From positions 2,793,001 through 2,857,000 of the forward strand of contig CALNXK010000015.1 in assembly GCA_942486035.1 (NCBI GenBank): DNA of 64,000 bases, written 5' to 3'. Positions 36,401 to 46,300 of the stretch are shown in pieces. The position numbers and the translations under genes are program-made. The notes under the pieces were generated by a model that saw nothing but the letters and a program-made list of their open reading frames with translations, made no database searches and was not told the DNA's origin. Every line of letters starts with the position of its first letter. The first letter of the stretch is position 1. This DNA is from Porites lobata. Taxonomy: Eukaryota; Cnidaria; Anthozoa; Scleractinia; Poritidae.

Positions 36401-39400
36401 ATCAATCTTCATTAACCCCAAAACAAAAAGAAAATGAATTCCAATCAAGAGATAAAACTAGACAGCAGTCAAATACATGTTTGTATATAAATAGCATACT
36501 GTAAAAAGACCATATCATTTTTATTAAACATTAATTTGTTATAATTCATTTCTTTCCTTTTCTTTTCATGCTTTGTGCCCCTGTGCTTACTGGGTTTGAT
36601 TATCCATGTCATTTTAACTTACCAATATCTGGTAAATGTTCCACTATTTCCCAGTTTGGAACTGATCTTAAAAACATTGCCACATTTTGTGTTCCTTTCT
36701 CTGTGGCAGAAAGATAGTCAGAATCATTTTAATAATAATAATAATAATTCACTTAACTTTCAAGGGATTTAAGGCATGTGCCAACAATGATAACCTTCTT
36801 TCTTTATGTACCAGACAGACATAGACACAGTATTTTATTACATGGTACATGTAAAATTTATATGCTTTATGAGCCATTTGGTAGTGTTCTCCCTGGGATC
36901 TTGGGAAGACCAGGGGGTATTCTGATACTGTGATGGTTGGTTTTAAAGCAAGGTGGCAACAATTTTCCAGTGAATTAAAGTCAGGCGGTCTGCCTAGCTT
37001 TAAATACTTAGGGAGAACACTGTATAGCTACAGTTTACAGATATCCCACAGGTAAAATTAGGGCAAAAATTAAATTTGAATTACTAATATTACTAACATT
37101 ATGAGAGGTACAAGATGAGCTAATTTAGCAAAGTTCGTCCTGACGCCTAATTTTATCACATGTCCCAAGATGTTTTGACCAGGGTTGAATACTAGATAAA
37201 CCTGAAAGTGGATTTCACTTATCACATAATGATTGAGTACATGTACCTTGGAAATCACAAGAATAGTTGAGAGGATCAAGGAATCTCTTTACAGAAATAT
37301 GCCGCGCTAAGACAGGATGGGCCAAAATGAAGTTAACATAATTCTGGAGACCATTTTGTCTTTCAGCAATAAAGGTGGTGTCCATATTACCAAAGACTTT
37401 TTTTGGTGGAAGAGGAAGTTCTAGTCCAGAAACCTTAAAAAGGGGAAAAAAGGAATGAAATAAATAAATAAATAAACAATCAGTCATAGTAACAATGACA
37501 CTCATCACTGCAAATCGCAAAAACAAAACTAATGGTACACTGCAGAAAAAAACATGCCCAATATTCATGCTTAATCCATTCTCTTCTATTTAATAACCCA
37601 TTATGCATATTCAGTACCCTGCACGGAGCAAAGTAGTGAGATTTATAAGTTACTTGCCCAGCAAGAAAATCTGCTTGTCCCATGCTATCAGATGGGGTAT
37701 TATTCAGGCATTAAATTATCTGTTAACTTACCGTAAAATTTCACCTAATAAAAAAAGCTACAAAATTCAGATGAACTGCGAAATTACTACAGGTATGAAA
37801 TTTGAAAATATAATCCATACCTCCAGGGTTGAATGCAAAGTGACAAATTCACTGTAGCGATGTAAAACCTTAAAAGATAAAAATAATAATAATAAAAAAA
37901 TCCTCACACAAATGAAAAAGAAACAATTAATTTGAGTTTCAATGTCTTTAGCACAAAAGTAGCCTGCAAAAACATCCGTCTCTCCTCGCTCTTTGCCACT
38001 GGGGACGTTTCACGGGGAGGAACGTCTGCAACTCCGCGACAGAAATTCCATACTGATGACGTAAAATCTGTCCAGAATCTGATCACAAGCGCTAATTGGT
38101 CGATGGAGTAGTTACATTGTTTTAGCTATTGTTTACAAACAATTTATTTTTGGAACCCCATGACTACCGGATTTATTATGTAAACACTGATTTGCACCAT
38201 CAGTATGGAATTTCTGTCGCTGAGTCGCAGACGTTCCTCCCCGCGAAACGTCCCCAGCGGCGAAGAGCAAGGAGAAACGGATGTTTTCACAGGCTAGCAC
38301 AAAAGTACTTATTGAGGACACTGTAACTTGTGTCTCCTCATGGAGACAAGACCAACGTTTTAATGGTCATCTGAACCAGGTGAAGGTCTAGCTGTTTGCA
38401 GGGCAAATATAGTACATGTAAATTTATCAGTAATTTTAAGACCCTGAGTATTGGTCCGGTCCTGGAATCGAACCCACGACCTGCAACCCTGCAATCGAGC
38501 CCTCTACAAACTGAGCTAATCCTTCCACGGTTAACCACTAGAAAATTTAAACAAAGTTTCACAAAATGCACAGATCTATTTTTCTCGCAGAGAATATATT
38601 CCTAAAAAAGCAGTTGGCATTCACTGAGTAACATTTTTGCACATTCATGCCATCAATTTTGTCCAGAAATCTTCTTAAGTTCTTGCACTCATGCAAAACC
38701 AGCTACACTAGCCTACTCAGCTGCTGTTTTGCATGACACTTGGTATTTATTACACCATCGTTAACATCTAAGTGACTGGCATCATCAATCATGGTATAGG
38801 TATAATAAGCGACTTCCAAATTTGGCAGTCCGGTGCCAGCTGGTTTAGCAAGGGAATTATGAATGAATAATCAACAAATGTACATGTAAATAAAATTACA
38901 GATGCCTTTGCTGAATACATGAGATGATCGATATCATATAATTATATCTCTGTAATATTCAGATATTTCCACTCCCCCTTCAGAAAAAAAGGGGATTTTT
39001 TTCTCATAATCCTCAGCAATAATTATTCCAAAGATCAAAGGGGACCAACATAGCCACCTCTGAAGAAATAACTTTCAAGCTCCCCCCCTTCAGAAAATCT
39101 CATCCATAGGGGGCGGGGTTTTGGATATTAAACGTTCTATCATTCAAATAGCATTGGAATACAAGTAGTTAATAAATAACACTCTCATCGCATTTAAGAA
39201 GTTACAAAACTTGGCAAAATTCCAAGGTCCAGGAGATTAAACAAGGATGAAATCTGATAACTCAGTACATGTAGGTCGACATGTAAATTATATCAAGATC
39301 AACCAGGTGTTTAGGACAAAATATACCTGCCACGAATCGTCGGGACTGATTCCACGTTGCACTTTCATGATATAGTCCTATATATGAGAAGAAAGAGTAA

Positions 39401-39583
39401 CAAAATGAAACCAGCTGGGTAAAAGCCTCTGATCCGTGCACCGATCGGTCATTAATTATTGTAAGTTTTACGTCATCATTGAAGAGGACTTACTACGTGC
39501 TCTTTCTTGGCAATGCCCTCGATGGTGCACATTAAAGGAGTGGTATCATTAATGATGCCCTTGCTTTTTGCTTTTGTTGCCAT
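23647..39583 (-). CDS. PXK: PX domain-containing serine/threonine kinase-like protein PXK (20 exons, complete)
   Basis: Exons, 5' to 3': 39583-39494, 39377-39327, 37868-37821, 37433-37247, 36700-36623, 35154-35075, 34704-34630, 34056-33952, 33364-33263, 32096-32060, 30916-30871, 30645-30567, 30419-30302, 29353-29272, 27683-27635, 26631-26554, 25495-25409, 25079-25037, 24491-24450, 23840-23647. All sites are AG/GT and all phases agree, giving 556 aa (human PXK 578). The PX domain (about 12-125) has VQRGIS, HRYSEF, LPLPPKK and FIAERQNGLQNY, and binds endosomal phosphoinositide in the family. The kinase-like domain (about 150-410) lacks catalytic residues: GHLHSGN replaces HRD-x-x-x-x-N and EIE replaces DFG. 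Then come a basic SEEEKKKRKK segment, a proline-rich linker and a C-terminal WH2 motif (RGALLSSICDFRKGALKK, 528-545) expected to touch actin. PXK is known for endosomal trafficking. It is divergent from NSMCE3 with a short shared promoter. Confidence 0.95.
25249..25364. mobile_element. TAGCCTGAGTA-type foldback with 9-bp duplication
   Basis: Ends GAGCCTGAGTAGGCG and CGGCGATACTCAGGCTA are inverted. The flanks GTAGCAAGT (25240-25248) and GCAGCAAGT (25365-25373) match at eight of nine positions. The inner arms are GGAGAAAAATAATCTCC-like. It sits in the PXK intron between exons 17 and 18. Confidence 0.7.
25690..26330 (-). repeat. Copy of the dispersed ~0.8-kb repeat (reverse orientation)
   Basis: Shares, in inverse, long stretches with 28440-29215 and 48420-49230. 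Examples on the plus strand are TTAGCCAGAGCTAAAAGC, GCAGCACACTTTTTTTGTC, CAACGTGAATCTCCCAGAAA and CATTTTCACCTTGCATTGGT, then GGCCGCTAGCGTTTCTCATT. No intact open frame. It lies in the PXK intron between exons 16 and 17. Confidence 0.65.
26650..27066. mobile_element. Inverted-repeat element with internal TAAGACGCG repeats
   Basis: The left end AATAGGGCCATTTATGCGAG then GAAAAATAAGACGCGAAC is matched inversely by the right end (CTATTTTTCCTCGTATAAAT, GGCCCTATT). Inside, TAAGACGCG or its complement CGCGTCTTA occurs at least eight times, partly as back-to-back pairs such as CGTCTTAGCTAAGACG. Non-coding. It lies in the PXK intron between exons 15 and 16. Confidence 0.75.
27145..27380. repeat. Foldback element with TCGCCCGAAATG words
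   Basis: The left side has three copies of TCGCCCGAAATGT-like sequence (27147, 27172, 27195). The right side has the inverse in TTTCAGGCGACAAAACTTCG and GGGCGAGATGACTT. Non-coding, in the PXK intron between exons 15 and 16; the ends are approximate. Confidence 0.5.
27900..28420 (-). mobile_element. Possible Penelope-like retroelement 3' remnant
   Basis: On the minus strand the words GACTCTGAAGATGACTACCG, CACAGGTTGTCGAAACGTCA and GTCACTGTCAACAACAACAG stand together. A GAAGATGACTACC...GTCGAAACGTC motif of this kind is often seen near the end of Penelope-like elements in invertebrates. No reverse transcriptase frame is present. The class is inferred from this motif alone. Confidence 0.35.
28440..29215 (+). 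repeat. Copy of the dispersed ~0.8-kb repeat
   Basis: Colinear with 48420-49230: GGAGCTCCACGG, TTTGGTAATCTACCCATCCG, GTAATCACGTGACCGTACAC, GCAACCCAAATGCAACTC, GGTGAGAAAATGGGAAATGC, TAGCGGCCAGCAAGGTGAAA, TGCTGCACGTGCA and finally CTTTTAGCCCTGGCTAAATC. No coding capacity. It lies in the PXK intron between exons 14 and 15. Confidence 0.65.
29955..30250 (+). mobile_element. tRNA-derived SINE
   Basis: The tRNA-like head has an A-box region (GTGACCGAGTGGTGAACACC) and a B box (GGGGTTCAAGCCTCGCCC). A body follows with CAGGTGTACAAATGGGTACC, CATCCTGTCCCGGGGGGAGT and ATGCTAAAGAAACCGGGATA. The extra stem between the boxes (CCCCGGATCTGGAGATCCGG) is long, like that of a class II tRNA. It is in the PXK intron between exons 13 and 14, opposite to the gene. 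Confidence 0.65.
31157..31462. mobile_element. TAGCCTGAG-ended element with perfect 9-bp duplication
   Basis: Ends TAGCCTGAGAAAACAGC and CTGATTCCTCAGGCTA are inverted. The flanks are identical: CATGATTGC at 31148-31156 and 31463-31471. Inward, ACTGGTTTCCCTGTG faces GGGAAACCAGTGGTG and CCTGATCTGG faces CCCAGATCTGAG. Non-coding, in the PXK intron between exons 10 and 11. Confidence 0.85.
31517..32003. repeat. GCGACAT-rich insert bounded by a 23-bp direct repeat
   Basis: AGGGATAATGACAGAAAATA at 31518 recurs as AGGGATAATGACAGGAAATA at 31980, the match extending to 22 of 23 positions. Between them lie many GCGACAT / GCGACAG words. Either a long target-site duplication around an insertion or a segmental duplication. 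PXK intron between exons 10 and 11. Confidence 0.5.
33212..33243 (+). repeat. (ATG)n microsatellite
   Basis: About nine GAT/ATG units, located about 20 bp beyond the donor of PXK exon 9 in transcript direction. Confidence 0.9.
33367..33438 (+). repeat. (CAAT)n/(CAGT)n microsatellite next to a PXK splice acceptor
   Basis: About eighteen tetranucleotide units (CAGT, CAAT). In the direction of PXK transcription this reads (ATTG)n and ends within a few bases of the exon 9 acceptor at 33365-33366, so it occupies the polypyrimidine-tract region. Confidence 0.9.
35233..35993. mobile_element. Inverted-repeat element with 41-bp ends and C-rich tandem words
   Basis: The left end GGGTTATTCCAGAAAAAATC then CACACCCCCCCGACGGATGG is matched in inverse by the right end, differing at about one base in 41. 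Near both ends stand repeats of a roughly 32-bp word, CCCCCCTCCCxxCTGGATTTCC, at 35289-35372 and 35890-35950. A 94-codon minus-strand frame in the middle is unidentified. In the PXK intron between exons 5 and 6. Confidence 0.8.
37960..38296. mobile_element. TAGCCTG-ended element with ~95-bp arms and perfect 9-bp duplication
   Basis: The left TAGCCTGCAAAAACATCCGT, then CTGGGGACGTTTCACGGGGA and GACAGAAATTCCATACTGAT, is matched inversely and in order at the right end, finishing CACAGGCTA. The flanks are identical GCACAAAAG (37951-37959 and 38297-38305). Mutator-like by duplication length. PXK intron between exons 2 and 3. Confidence 0.9.
38318..38528 (-). mobile_element. tRNA-derived SINE (same family as 45868)
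   Basis: Read on the minus strand: GGATTAGCTCAGTTTGTAGA (A box), GTGGGTTCGATTCCAGGACC (B box), then GGACCAATACTCAGGGTC, a weak CTAGACCTTCACCTGGTTCA and GATGACCATTAAAACG. The body matches the plus-strand copy at 45868-46095. PXK intron between exons 2 and 3. Confidence 0.75.
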
Positions 39584-39839
39584 TTCTTTTCTAGCAATAG
39601 AAGAAACAACTCAGCTAATGATCCCAACCGGCCAAATTTTTCGGTCACTCATAGAAAAGTCTTCGACGTTGCTCAGAGAGATACTGGGTTCTAACAGGCA
39701 AAGAAGGGTATGGACTGGTCAGCAGAATGACGCATAAACACAGGCGCAAGAGTCTGTGAAATGAACACTTTGGCGGGAATCGAACGTCAGATGACTGTGT
39801 TATGGTTGAGTTAGTTTTTCTGCAATTTTCTGCGTGAAA
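39584..39839. promoter_or_regulatory. Bidirectional promoter between PXK and NSMCE3
   Basis: The two start codons, PXK at 39583 on the minus strand and NSMCE3 at 39840 on the plus strand, are 256 bp apart. The interval must hold both 5' UTRs and both start sites. No TATA box stands out at a useful distance. The arrangement suggests shared regulation. Confidence 0.75.
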
Positions 39840-42800
39840 ATGCCAAAAGCGAAGGATAAAACGAAGCGAAGAAGAATAGAAGAGATAGAGGTTTGTTTAA
39901 ATACCCAACTGTGGTCATTGTTTAGCGAAATATTCGAGAACGAAACGGGAATGAAATTTGATGACTTGATGTCAACACGTGGGTAATTTCATTGCAGGAT
40001 GATCTTCCGAGTCAGTCCCAAGGACCTAGCTCGAGGTACGTAATGTTAACATTTTTGAATCATTTCATTATTCCATAAGATAATTTTTATTTTATTTACT
40101 TCAGAAAAAGTGAGCGATCGTTATTTCCGCCCCTGCGTTCAGTTTATACTGATAGCGCCTGTAAACTGAATAGCAGAAGGTCAATCGAACCCATTCTAAC
40201 GCTTTTCCGATTTGGTTTGCTCTGAGCAACCAACGTAATAATCACAGGGCGTAAAATGTCGATAGTTTCGATCGTCGATAAAAATCGATCGGCTTATCGA
40301 CTACGTTTTCCATGATCGATTTCAATCGGTTTGTTACGCCATGTAATCAAGTAGAATTAAACTTTGCTATTCAGGAAAGAAGGAAACAGACCATTAAATG
40401 TCATGCTCATTGTGTCTGCATTGCACTAGCATAGTACATTTTGACAAGAAGGTGATTGTAGAGGTGAAGACAGGGCAAGAACTCTGCTTTGTTTTGACTG
40501 TTGCTGTAAGTTATAGTCAAGGGAAGTGTTTGCAAGTCAAGGTTGTTATAATTTCACTTCTTCCGTAATCTCACAAATTTGTTACACTCAGCAGCCAACG
40601 CAATGAACATGAATCCATGGAGGAGGTAGATTGTACACAAGAGGGAAAAGCCAAAAAATCACAAAAAGAACTATCTAAAGATGAACTCAACAGAAAGGTC
40701 TATATTTTATTTTATTGTATTATTAATTAGTATTACTATGTAAAACTTAGTGTTGCTGGCCAACTGGAAAATTCCCTTGGAGTGGGTTGTGGTTACTAAC
40801 CAAGGATCACGGTTGTCTGCGCATCTACAGCGTACATGCACGTGTAGCCAGTAGCATAGCATCCATACTGTATGCACACACGCCCTTGCGTACAGCTGTA
40901 ATCTGGAAAAAGCATTTTCATCGTTAAATTGTGATGACTGATAAATTTTTTGCGTTATATTGGTGTCTGAAGGTTAGTCTGACAGGTGGACATCTCGCCC
41001 TTTGCTTTTAACCTACTTGATGGCGTCACTGTTTTAGCCTTTTTACTGTAACACTCATCAGGGATGAAGATAATAGCCGGGAGCCGGGGAAAATACCCCG
41101 CTGTCAATGTATTTTTTCTGGCTGATAAAAATTGCAGTCTTTAAAAGGGCAACTGTTTTCTTCTCATTTACCCGCCCATCAAATGCCATTTCCCGTCTGT
41201 TATAAACTAAGCTACATCCATGCACTGTATCTTACCAATACCACTTGATGTATTTTCTGCAAATTTTTAAACTCTATTCACCTCTTTCTCTTGGTGTATG
41301 AAACCTGCCAGTATTACTCCAAGGATGAAGTGACCTTTACAGGGCTGTCATTAAGGGGTGGGGGCCGGGGTGTTACCGCGGCTACTGTAGATGTGGCCCC
41401 AGGCTACTTTCATAGGAAAAAAAAAGAAAAATATAACCAAACTAAATCCCTGCATGCAGCTATCTAATTCCCTGTCCACGTGTCGTATTTACCCAGCAGC
41501 TTGAAATCTTAGTGACATCCCTGCCCTTACACTCCTGTCCATCACCTTCCAAGTCCTTCTCTCCAACTCCCTCTGCTCCTCTGTATATGAACATGAGCAT
41601 AACATCTCTCATTTTTCTGTGTTCATCAGGTATCCGAGTTAGTAAGGTATTTATTATTTATGGACAGGAAAAAATACCCCATCAAGCGAGGAGGTGTGTA
41701 CAGCGAACGAACAAAGTAGTAATAATAATTTTTGTAGTGTAAACAGCAAAGAAGCCCCAATATATACAAATTCTCCAAAATTGATTATAGTAAGTTGAGA
41801 GAATTTACAGCAGAACCTTGACATTTAATGGAAAGAAAATTGTTATTGGGACTTAAAGGGTTGCAAACAAAAATTAATGAGTTTGCTTTCACAAAATTTT
41901 GTATATCCAGGTTCTTTTCCATCAACTGGACAAGAATTAAATTAAAAAATAACAATAAAAGATAATAATAAGAGATTTATTTATTAATGACGATTTAGAG
42001 GTAGAATATCCACAAAGTGGTTCTTTGTCCGTCATTCCTGGTCAAATTGGATAGGGGAAAACCAGAGTACCTGGAGAAAAACCTTTTAAAGCAAAGGAGA
42101 GAACCAACCACAAACTACAGTGCAAGCCAGAACAAAGCGAACAATGAGATGTGAAATGCATCAGTTGGGACGAGGGTACATGTTAGTACTGACAAGCGTC
42201 TGCGTCAGTTTGGACTTGTCAGAAAGGAAAGATTTTTCTTTTGTTACTCACCGTGAGAGCTTTGCTTTGATGGGCATTGTTGTTAAAAAAAAAACAAACG
42301 AACAGATCCTTGGGTGTAAAAGAGCTTGATAGTCACTCATTCTAAGGAGCTTTTTATGAGCGATTTCAGCTGTGATTAATGGAGATAAATAATATTTGGC
42401 AACGTGCAAGGTTTCGTTTGTAAAATCACGTGGCATCTCTCGCAGCTCAGATGTATGGATGCATCCGCCCTGATGCAATGGACTCGTATTTCCTGACGCC
42501 TGTTACACTTATATTTTGGTTCTCTTAGGTCTGGCCTGCACTGTATGAACCTCAGGCCAAGAAATGGAGATTAGTCTTGAGAATTTGCATTTGTGGTTAT
42601 TGGGGTGCAGAGGGTTAAGCTTTGGCGGTGTTGACCTTTTTTTGTGTGTACACCTTTATACAATGTATGTAACTTACCTTGTATGTCAGAGTAATGTTAC
42701 GATGCATTTATTGCTGCAGACATAACAAAGAATGTGCTAAAGGAAAATTCTAAAGCATTCACCCAAGTGTTTGACCATGCCAAGAAGACCCTTGAAAAGG

Positions 42801-43332
42801 TACAAAAGCATTAATCCTTTCAATGCTGTACATGTAGCTATTAGTGGCAAATGTGGAATGTGTATATAAAGCAACAAACAAGACTACCACTACCACTTAA
42901 AAAGCTACAGCAAAATCAATTTTATTTTCTTTCTGTAAAATTCTAAGAAACAAACTAATTAATACATGTGAATGTAGCAGTAAATGTATGCAAAAGTCCT
43001 GCCAAAGATGATTTTGTTGAATGGTATCACATCCCCACAGGATTTTTGTTTTTGAAGGGTGAAAGGGCTAAAATAATACATGTGATTGTTTACATTGTTT
43101 AGATTTGTAGATGGCAACTCTTCTGCAGTTGTGATTCAAATCAATGGTTTTAGGCACAGAAACAGTTTAACTGGTAAACTTAAAAATTTTAAGTACATGG
43201 TACAGCAAGTGGCTCAATCTGAATTATTAGGTGTTGTGGATTCTGTGATTTTTGTTGTTGTTATTACTTATTATTATTATAAATTATTATTATTTTAAAA
43301 TATTTATATAAATATTATTATTTGTTATTATT

Positions 43333-43377
<45 letters not shown>

Positions 43378-46300
43378 TTTATTATGTTTTCACTTAGAAC
43401 GAATTTTCCACTTTTCTTTTGTTTGGTGCTTAAGGAAAAAAACTGGTTAATTAAAATGAAGACTGTTTAAAAGAATGATAATTATTTTGTATTGACTATT
43501 ATTAGGTCTTTGGAATAGCTGTAGAAGAAATTGATGTGGGCAAGTCAAAGGGATATATCCTAGTAACTGCAAAGAAAGCGGCAAGGGAGGATGAACTGCT
43601 TCATTGGTAATTACGTGTAAATTAATCATCCATAATTATTATAATATTTTCTATACTTGATTATGATAATATCGCAGGCAAGCAAGTCACCACAGGACAG
43701 TGCTTTAGCAGTGCCAGATGGTCCCTAGTGCCTTGCATTTGTGCTTAGGCAACTAGGAAAGTTTAGCTTTTTCCACAAAAGTCATACTGATGGGTGCTTT
43801 AGATTTCACAGGTTCATAGCACTGGGGGCCCTTCAATTTTTGTTAGAGCACAGCCTTGCACCAGGAAGCACTGGGTAATGTTTAAGCACAGCTCTGATTT
43901 ATCGAAGGATATTACATGTACAGGCTCTAAAACAAAATTTCTGATTCTTCAGCGAGTAAGCTGTTTTAGTATACATTTTACGTCATTACATGAATTAACT
44001 GCAGATATGAAGAAAAGTGTATTTCTATCTACTGTCATTATCCTATTGAAAATTTGACAGGATTTTTTGCAACTACCTCATGAAGCCTGTCTCTTGAAAT
44101 TCTTGTTTGAAAAAAAGAATAACTTGAAAAGAATAAAAGCACGGGTCCTACTGTAGCTAACAAACTAGTCCAGAGCTGTCATGAAGGGCTGTAAGCCATA
44201 ACACCTGTTACTTCTGAGCTCACTTGATGTTTCAGTTGGTCAAAGTGGAAAGCACTAGTGGTGGCACTACTATAAATTTTTGTGAGATGTTACAGGTGAA
44301 TCTTCATTTGCTATGGCTGCTTCAAAACTGAATAACAGTCCTACAGTCCATTTTGTGTTGTTAACTGATACAGTGTAGTTGCTACACCAATGAAACCTCT
44401 TCCTTGGATGTAAACAACAACAGCTTTTTGGGCCTGTTTACATGTATTGTTGGGATTCTCAAGAAAAGGGTCCCTCAAGGGTTGGTTGAGATGTAGAACA
44501 TGTAATAAAACTAATTACTGAAGCTTTGCTTGTTGAAACAGGGGTGATGATCTTCCCAAGATGGGTCTCTTGATGGTTGTACTGAGCCTAATCTTCATGT
44601 CCGACCATGTAATAACTGAATGTAAGTATAAAAACAGGCTGCATCCCTTTGTCTCTTTACAATATGTGAACGCCCACATTGACGAAGTCCCCCCACCCCC
44701 TCCTTCAAAGCCCAGTGAGTTACCAAGCCCAGGAAACAGGAACAAGAATGATGCTGTTGAAATTGCAGTGCAGCAACAGTCAAGCACAAAAAACACTGAC
44801 CGGTCTTCATACCAACCTACCCTGAGGGCAGAGGTTTTTTTCTGGCATGGCTGTTAGCATTGGTAAAGTCGTTCATGCGTCTTGTGAGTCATGTAGTTGG
44901 TATGTTTGCGAAACAAACCAAATGACAAGCCATGTGCATGACTTTGTAAATTCCAAAAGACATGCCAGAAAGAAACCTCTGCTCAGAGGGAAGACCAACC
45001 CCACCTCCTGGAATTTAACTGAAGTACTTTTTCCCGGAAACAAAGCTGACACCCGCCTTGATGAAGTCCCTGACATAACTGACTCAAACAAGGGCACCTG
45101 CAGGCCAGCCTAACCTTCACCCCCCTCCCCTCACCCTTGGTGGGCCAAAAAGGTTGAGACACTTTGTCCATGTAATTCAATGTCAAACTGTGTCCCATGC
45201 GATGGCGTGTTCAGGGTGCAAAGAAAGTCATTTTTACAGCTTGCCATTTGGGCAAGCTGAAGCTAGCATATGCTAGCTCAACTAGCCCCAAAACCTTTTT
45301 GATGAGCAGAATTGATTTCACAGTTCTTCTGTCAGTTGAATTCCTCAGAAAACTTTACTTGCCCGTCGGGCAAGTTAGCAACAGAATTCACTAGCCCGAT
45401 AACAAAATCCACTAGCCCCAGGCTATCGGACATGACTTTCTTTACACGCTGGTGTTTGTCGTTATTTTCTTAATAATCATGTACATGCATAATGAAACAA
45501 TAATTATGATCAGAATCTGTGTTTGTGGTATCTGAAATAGTCAAGGTCTTGGTAAGTGTTATCAGGAGATAATAACTTTTAGTTTGACTATCGCTGGCTA
45601 TTGTAGCCTTACAGTATGTTTATTGACTGCAAAACTCCCTGTTAATTTGTTTTCTTCTAGCTTTACTTTGGCATACCCTGAAAAACCTTGGCATTGAGCC
45701 AAAGTAAGTACGACCATGTAACCTGTGCATGTTTTATGATTAAGATCTCAATTCTCACAGTTACTAGGAATTATTGTAGTCTACTCTACCTGTAGTTGGG
45801 GTAGTGTCATGGCTGTCTAGTTCATTTTGTTAATATTACCAATATTACGCTTCCTTTCAACCACAGCAGGATTAGCTCAGTCGGTAGAGCGCTTGACTGC
45901 AGAGTGGGAGGTCATGGGTTAGATTCCCGGGCCTGGACCAACACTCAGGGTCTCACAATGACTGAGAAATGAAGGTGCTCCCTTTGCACTGCAAATGGTT
46001 AGACCTTCGCATGGCTTGGGTGACCACCTAAAATGGCGGTTCCGTCAAAATAGTGTCCCCAAGTAGTACTTTCGTGCAAAATACACTGACACACAGATAA
46101 AGTGCTTTTGTTCTTTATAGAACTTAACGTTAGCAAAGAAGTCACTTGTTACAACAAAATCACAGATTGTCCTCCAACACACGTACTTTCCAAGCATTAT
46201 TCTATATCAAATGATGCAAACAACAAGTAATGAAAAACTGTTAGGCTAACTAGTTTTCAAAAATCCAAGTGTCAGCTCATATAAATCTTCTAAAAGTTTG

